Source: Malaciobacter mytili LMG 24559 (GTDB lineage: Bacteria > Campylobacterota > Campylobacteria > Campylobacterales > Arcobacteraceae). Taken from it: a stretch of 64,000 nucleotides of DNA. Where the stretch lies: contig NZ_CP031220.1 of NCBI RefSeq assembly GCF_003346775.1, forward strand, positions 62,001-126,000. The letters are read 5' to 3'. A program made the position numbers and the translations under genes. The notes beneath the pieces were generated by a model, which ran no database searches, was not told the origin of the DNA, and was given only the letters and a program-made list of their open reading frames with translations. Of the stretch, positions 61,141-64,000 are shown piece after piece (within the stretch, counting starts at the first letter, position 1; every line of letters starts with the position of its first letter).

Positions 61141-61172
61141 ACCGTAATGTGATTACGATTGCTAATCGTAAT
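61117..61172. repeat. five copies of the CGTAAT/ATTACG motif, parA operator or parS-like site
   Basis: ATCGTAATA-T-TATTACGAT (61117-61135) is a perfect palindrome. CGTAAT-GTG-ATTACG (61143-61157) and ATTACGATT-GCT-AATCGTAAT (61152-61172) follow directly. Together five hexamers alternate in direction over 56 bases, covering the parA promoter and leader. This is typical of ParA or ParB autoregulation, or of a centromere. Confidence 0.7.
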
Positions 61173-61193
61173 AGAAAATATAAAGGATATTTA

Positions 61194-62507
61194 ATGGTTG
61201 ATAATGACTTATTAGAAATAAATTTAGATGAATTTATTGTAGGTAGTTTAACTAAACCAGTTAATGAGAAAATAGCAAAGGTTGTTGAAGTTCATGAGTC
61301 TACAATAAGACATAGACAAAAGAATAATCCTGAACAATTTGAAGAAAATTTGTTATCTTATAGGATGGAAAAATCTCCATTTGTAACATTAGAAGATTAC
61401 AATAAATTTAAAAATACTTCTTTTGTAAAAGAGGATGTTTTAGAGAAAAGAATACCAGGTATTTTAAATAAAGATGGAGAAGTTTTAATTCCAACAGTCT
61501 TAGAGGAAATGATAGAAGCATATAAATTAATTCAAAAATTTGGTGAATGTATTGTAATATCACTATCAAATTTTAAAGGTGGTGTAGGAAAGAGTACTAC
61601 TGCAATTAATTTGGCATCAGTATTAGCATTTATGTCAACGAATTCAAATAAAAAAGGAAAAGTTTTAATAGTTGACTTGGATATTCAAGGGAATACTACA
61701 TCAATGTTTGATTTGTATAGATATAAAAAAGATAAAAAGATAGATTTGCAAATAAATAAAATAGATGAATTGTATGATTTGGAAAACTCTGATTTTAAAT
61801 ATACAATAGTTGATTTAATGGCTGAGGTTGAGAATGATAATATAGAAACAATGGTAAAAGATGGAATTATAAATTTAAATCATAAAGTAAAGACTGCAGG
61901 ACAAATAGATATCATACCTAACTCTTGTAGTATTGAAAATGCACTTAAGTATGAAGATATAGATAAAGTGTTAAAAACATATGGAAATGTAAATAAAGTA
62001 TTAGATGAAATACTATCTTATGTAAAAGATGATTATGATTTTGTGATAATAGATACACCTCCATCAATTTCACTACCATTAAGAATGAGTATTATGGCAA
62101 CTGACTATTTTATTATTTCATTAACTGCTGATAAAATGGCAAGGGATGGGATAGCACCTTTCTTAGTTCCAATAGAGATGCATAAGAAGACTTATAGAAA
62201 AGAGAAAGGTAAAGATATTGTAGTTTTAGGTGGTATTATAAATAAATTCCAAAAAAATATTAATATCCAAAGAACAAATAAGGATATTATTAATGAGGAC
62301 CTATATATAAATACTGATAGTTCTGATTTAGGAAGTGCACAACTTTTTAATCAAGTTATTAAATTAGATAATGTGTTAAATGAGTCTCAATATGATACGG
62401 GATCTGTATTAGTATATAATCCAACACATGAGTTAGTTAGAGATTATTTTAATTTAACTATTGAAATATTAGATGCTATAATCATTGATAAAATGTCTAA
62501 GAATTAG
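61194..62507 (+). CDS. parA: ParA partition ATPase
   Basis: 437 aa from the ATG at 61194 with AAAGGA upstream; an open frame reaches back to 61149 through the operator and is rejected. An N-terminal region of about 110 residues includes a likely helix-turn-helix, NEKIAKVVEVHESTIRHRQ, for DNA binding and autoregulation. The deviant Walker A, KGGVGKST, follows, then VDLDIQGN and a Walker B DTPPS. A plasmid-type ParA with an N-terminal HTH acts both as partition motor and repressor of parAB. Followed nine bases later by parB. Confidence 0.92.
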   Translation: MVDNDLLEINLDEFIVGSLTKPVNEKIAKVVEVHESTIRHRQKNNPEQFEENLLSYRMEKSPFVTLEDYNKFKNTSFVKEDVLEKRIPGILNKDGEVLIPTVLEEMIEAYKLIQKFGECIVISLSNFKGGVGKSTTAINLASVLAFMSTNSNKKGKVLIVDLDIQGNTTSMFDLYRYKKDKKIDLQINKIDELYDLENSDFKYTIVDLMAEVENDNIETMVKDGIINLNHKVKTAGQIDIIPNSCSIENALKYEDIDKVLKTYGNVNKVLDEILSYVKDDYDFVIIDTPPSISLPLRMSIMATDYFIISLTADKMARDGIAPFLVPIEMHKKTYRKEKGKDIVVLGGIINKFQKNINIQRTNKDIINEDLYINTDSSDLGSAQLFNQVIKLDNVLNESQYDTGSVLVYNPTHELVRDYFNLTIEILDAIIIDKMSKN

Positions 62508-62516
62508 GGGTATGTA

Positions 62517-63629
62517 ATGAGTTTTAAAGAGATATTAGAATTAAGTTCTTTAGAAATATTTGAATATATTTTAAAAAATCCAAAAGATGAAACAAATATA
62601 TTAGCAGAATTAAAGAAGAAGTATAAAACAAAGTTTTTTCAAGTAAGTGCAGATTTAAAATCATCAAAACTTAATAATAATGGTGCAGGAGCATTAAAAA
62701 AAGAGTTTATTGAAACTATTACAAAAGATAAGAGCTTTAGAGAATTAGAAGTAGATAAAATTAAAGCAAATCCTTTTCAGCCTAGAAGAAGATTTGATGA
62801 AGATAAATTAAAAGAATTATGTGATTCAATTGTTGCTCATGGATTGATACAACCTATAGTTGTTGTAGAGAATGAAGAAGATAAGACTTTTACATTAATT
62901 GCGGGAGAGAGAAGACTACGTGCACATAAACTAGCTAATTTAAAAACCATAAAAGCAATTGTATTAACAGATATTGATGTATTAAAAATGAAGAACCTTG
63001 CAATTATTGAGAACATGGATAGGGTTGATTTAAATTGTGTAGAATTAGGATTGTCGTACAAAGAATTAAAAGATAGTGAAAACTTATCAATAAGGGATTT
63101 AGCAAAATTATTAGGGAGAGATAAGAATTTTATTGCTGCAAGATTAAGATTAACAGAATTTTCAGAAGATGATATGAAATTTATTATTGGACATAATATA
63201 AATAATATTAGTAAGTTACATAAAATTTTAGAGACTGAACATACTTGCCATAGAGTATTACTTGAAAAACTATCTAATAATGAATTAACTAATGAAGAGA
63301 TTGATAAATTTAAAGTAGATGAAATCAAGAAACTTGAAGATGAGAAAATAGTAGAAAAAACCTCATCAAAAACAACTGTAAGAGAAGTAAATCATGATGT
63401 GATACCTGATGATGATTTTTCACACGTTAAAGCAGGAATAATTAATGATACTCAAAGGGAAGAAGATATTGATGTTATTGCTGGGGAAGAAGATGAAAAA
63501 GAGATATCAACTAAAGGTGAATCTTATGAGATTAAAAAAGAAGAAACAAAAATAGAAATTGTTATTGATACTAATCTACTAAGTAAAAATGAGTTAGATA
63601 GTATTATAGACTACTTAAAAAAACTATAA
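62517..63629 (+). CDS. parB: ParB partition protein
   Basis: 370 aa. The ParB/Sulfiredoxin-like CTP-binding domain shows NPFQPRRRFDEDKL, GLIQPIVV, GERRLRAHKLA and IENMDRVDL (Box-like segments). The central HTH (IRDLAKLLGRDKNFIAARL) binds parS. The C-terminal part is acidic and probably holds the dimerisation domain. Binds centromere sites next to the gene and activates ParA. ATG preceded by AGGGG. Confidence 0.92.
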   Translation: MSFKEILELSSLEIFEYILKNPKDETNILAELKKKYKTKFFQVSADLKSSKLNNNGAGALKKEFIETITKDKSFRELEVDKIKANPFQPRRRFDEDKLKELCDSIVAHGLIQPIVVVENEEDKTFTLIAGERRLRAHKLANLKTIKAIVLTDIDVLKMKNLAIIENMDRVDLNCVELGLSYKELKDSENLSIRDLAKLLGRDKNFIAARLRLTEFSEDDMKFIIGHNINNISKLHKILETEHTCHRVLLEKLSNNELTNEEIDKFKVDEIKKLEDEKIVEKTSSKTTVREVNHDVIPDDDFSHVKAGIINDTQREEDIDVIAGEEDEKEISTKGESYEIKKEETKIEIVIDTNLLSKNELDSIIDYLKKL

Positions 63630-63634
63630 AACTT

Positions 63635-63655
63635 TTTGTCCCAATTTGGGACAAA
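63635..63655. promoter_or_regulatory. 21-bp perfect palindrome after parB, candidate parS
   Basis: TTTGTCCCAA-T-TTGGGACAAA, starting six bases after the parB stop. It is not followed by a U-run, so a terminator is less likely. The position and symmetry suit a ParB-binding site. Confidence 0.55.
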
Positions 63656-63733
63656 TTAAATAAATCATATAAAAAAGAATTAAATTAGAAGTAAAGCATG
63701 ATATTAAAAACAGTGATTATGTAAAAGGTCTCA

Positions 63734-64000
63734 ATGGAAATAAATATAAGGAATGAAAGTATGTATTTAAAAGAATTTAGAGAGAAATTAAATTTAACAC
63801 AAAATGAGTTGTCTAATATTTTAGATATTGCACAAACAGCCATTGCTAGATATGAAAATGACAAAGTTAAGCCAACATCAACTGTTTTATTAAAATATAT
63901 TAATGAACTCAATGCCAATCCAAATTTTTTATTTTTGGGGATTGAACCCCATTTATTGAACAATCTTCCAAAATTAGATTCATCAAATATGGATTTATTG
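63734..64000 (+). CDS. XRE-family HTH regulator, N-terminal part (runs off window)
   Basis: Partial: open from the ATG at 63734 (AAAAGG upstream) to the window end; an ATG at 63761 with AAGGA is an equally good start. Residues after it (FREKLNLTQNELSNILDIAQTAIARYE) form a classic XRE helix-turn-helix, followed by NPNFLFLG. Such repressors often control plasmid copy number, toxin-antitoxin pairs or phage genes. Target unknown. Confidence 0.8.
   Translation, partial: MEINIRNESMYLKEFREKLNLTQNELSNILDIAQTAIARYENDKVKPTSTVLLKYINELNANPNFLFLGIEPHLLNNLPKLDSSNMDLL

Noticed and set aside
61149-61193. Earlier parA start
   Set aside because: It lies within the operator repeats just after the -10; AAAGGA supports 61194.

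Overview
The window is very AT-rich (roughly a quarter G+C by eye). Its gene content points to a large conjugative plasmid, or an integrative conjugative element, of a Campylobacterota host, most likely Arcobacter-like. That host assignment is inferred from base composition, protein style and the Xer-like recombinase; no rRNA or housekeeping gene is present to prove it.

Layout. (1) 1-9351 is cargo: the 5' end of a NUDIX hydrolase, a b561-like membrane cytochrome paired with a Tat-exported protein, small accessory proteins, a tyrosine recombinase preceded by a 13-bp-arm inverted repeat, an 812-aa NACHT NTPase (probable anti-phage protein) and an outer-membrane beta-barrel. (2) 9435-30223, minus strand, is the distal half of an F-type (MPF_F) transfer region. 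In transcription order it encodes a transglycosylase-like protein, a small lipoprotein, TraF, a repeat protein, TraH, a double-thioredoxin DsbC, an SH3 protein, a GGDEF/EAL c-di-GMP enzyme, a repeat protein, TraW, TraU, TrbC and then very large Cys-rich secreted proteins including a 1576-aa TraN. (3) 30507-30992, plus strand, is a ribbon-helix-helix protein with its own promoter and a large inverted repeat. (4) 31024-50227, minus strand, is the proximal half: an HD protein, a membrane protein, TraA pilin, TraL, TraE, TraK, TraB, two TraV-like lipoproteins, TraG, TraC, a TraD-like coupling ATPase and a MoxR-type AAA+ ATPase. (5) 50711-56536 is a three-gene unit: a membrane-anchored coiled-coil protein, a degenerate type IA topoisomerase and a HerA/VirB4-like ATPase. 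(6) 56893-60851 holds ten small genes, including a truncated NusA-like protein and a DUF1294 membrane protein. (7) 61111-63655 is a parAB partition locus with an operator-rich promoter upstream and a perfect 21-bp palindrome downstream, followed by the start of an XRE regulator.

Most unusual points. First, there may be a c-di-GMP axis inside a conjugation machine: a DGC-dead, PDE-intact GGDEF/EAL protein lies in the tra operon, and the TraC ATPase carries a degenerate EAL domain at its C-terminus. Second, a type IA topoisomerase homologue has lost its catalytic tyrosine and its TOPRIM acidic motif, and it sits next to a DNA-translocase-like ATPase. Third, traK is intact only after a -1 shift at an A8 tract that forms a canonical slippery heptamer. 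Fourth, the Tat-exported cargo protein and the giant TraN share a domain. Fifth, no recognisable relaxase or replication initiator is in the window, so DNA processing either lies outside it or is carried out by one of the unassigned proteins.
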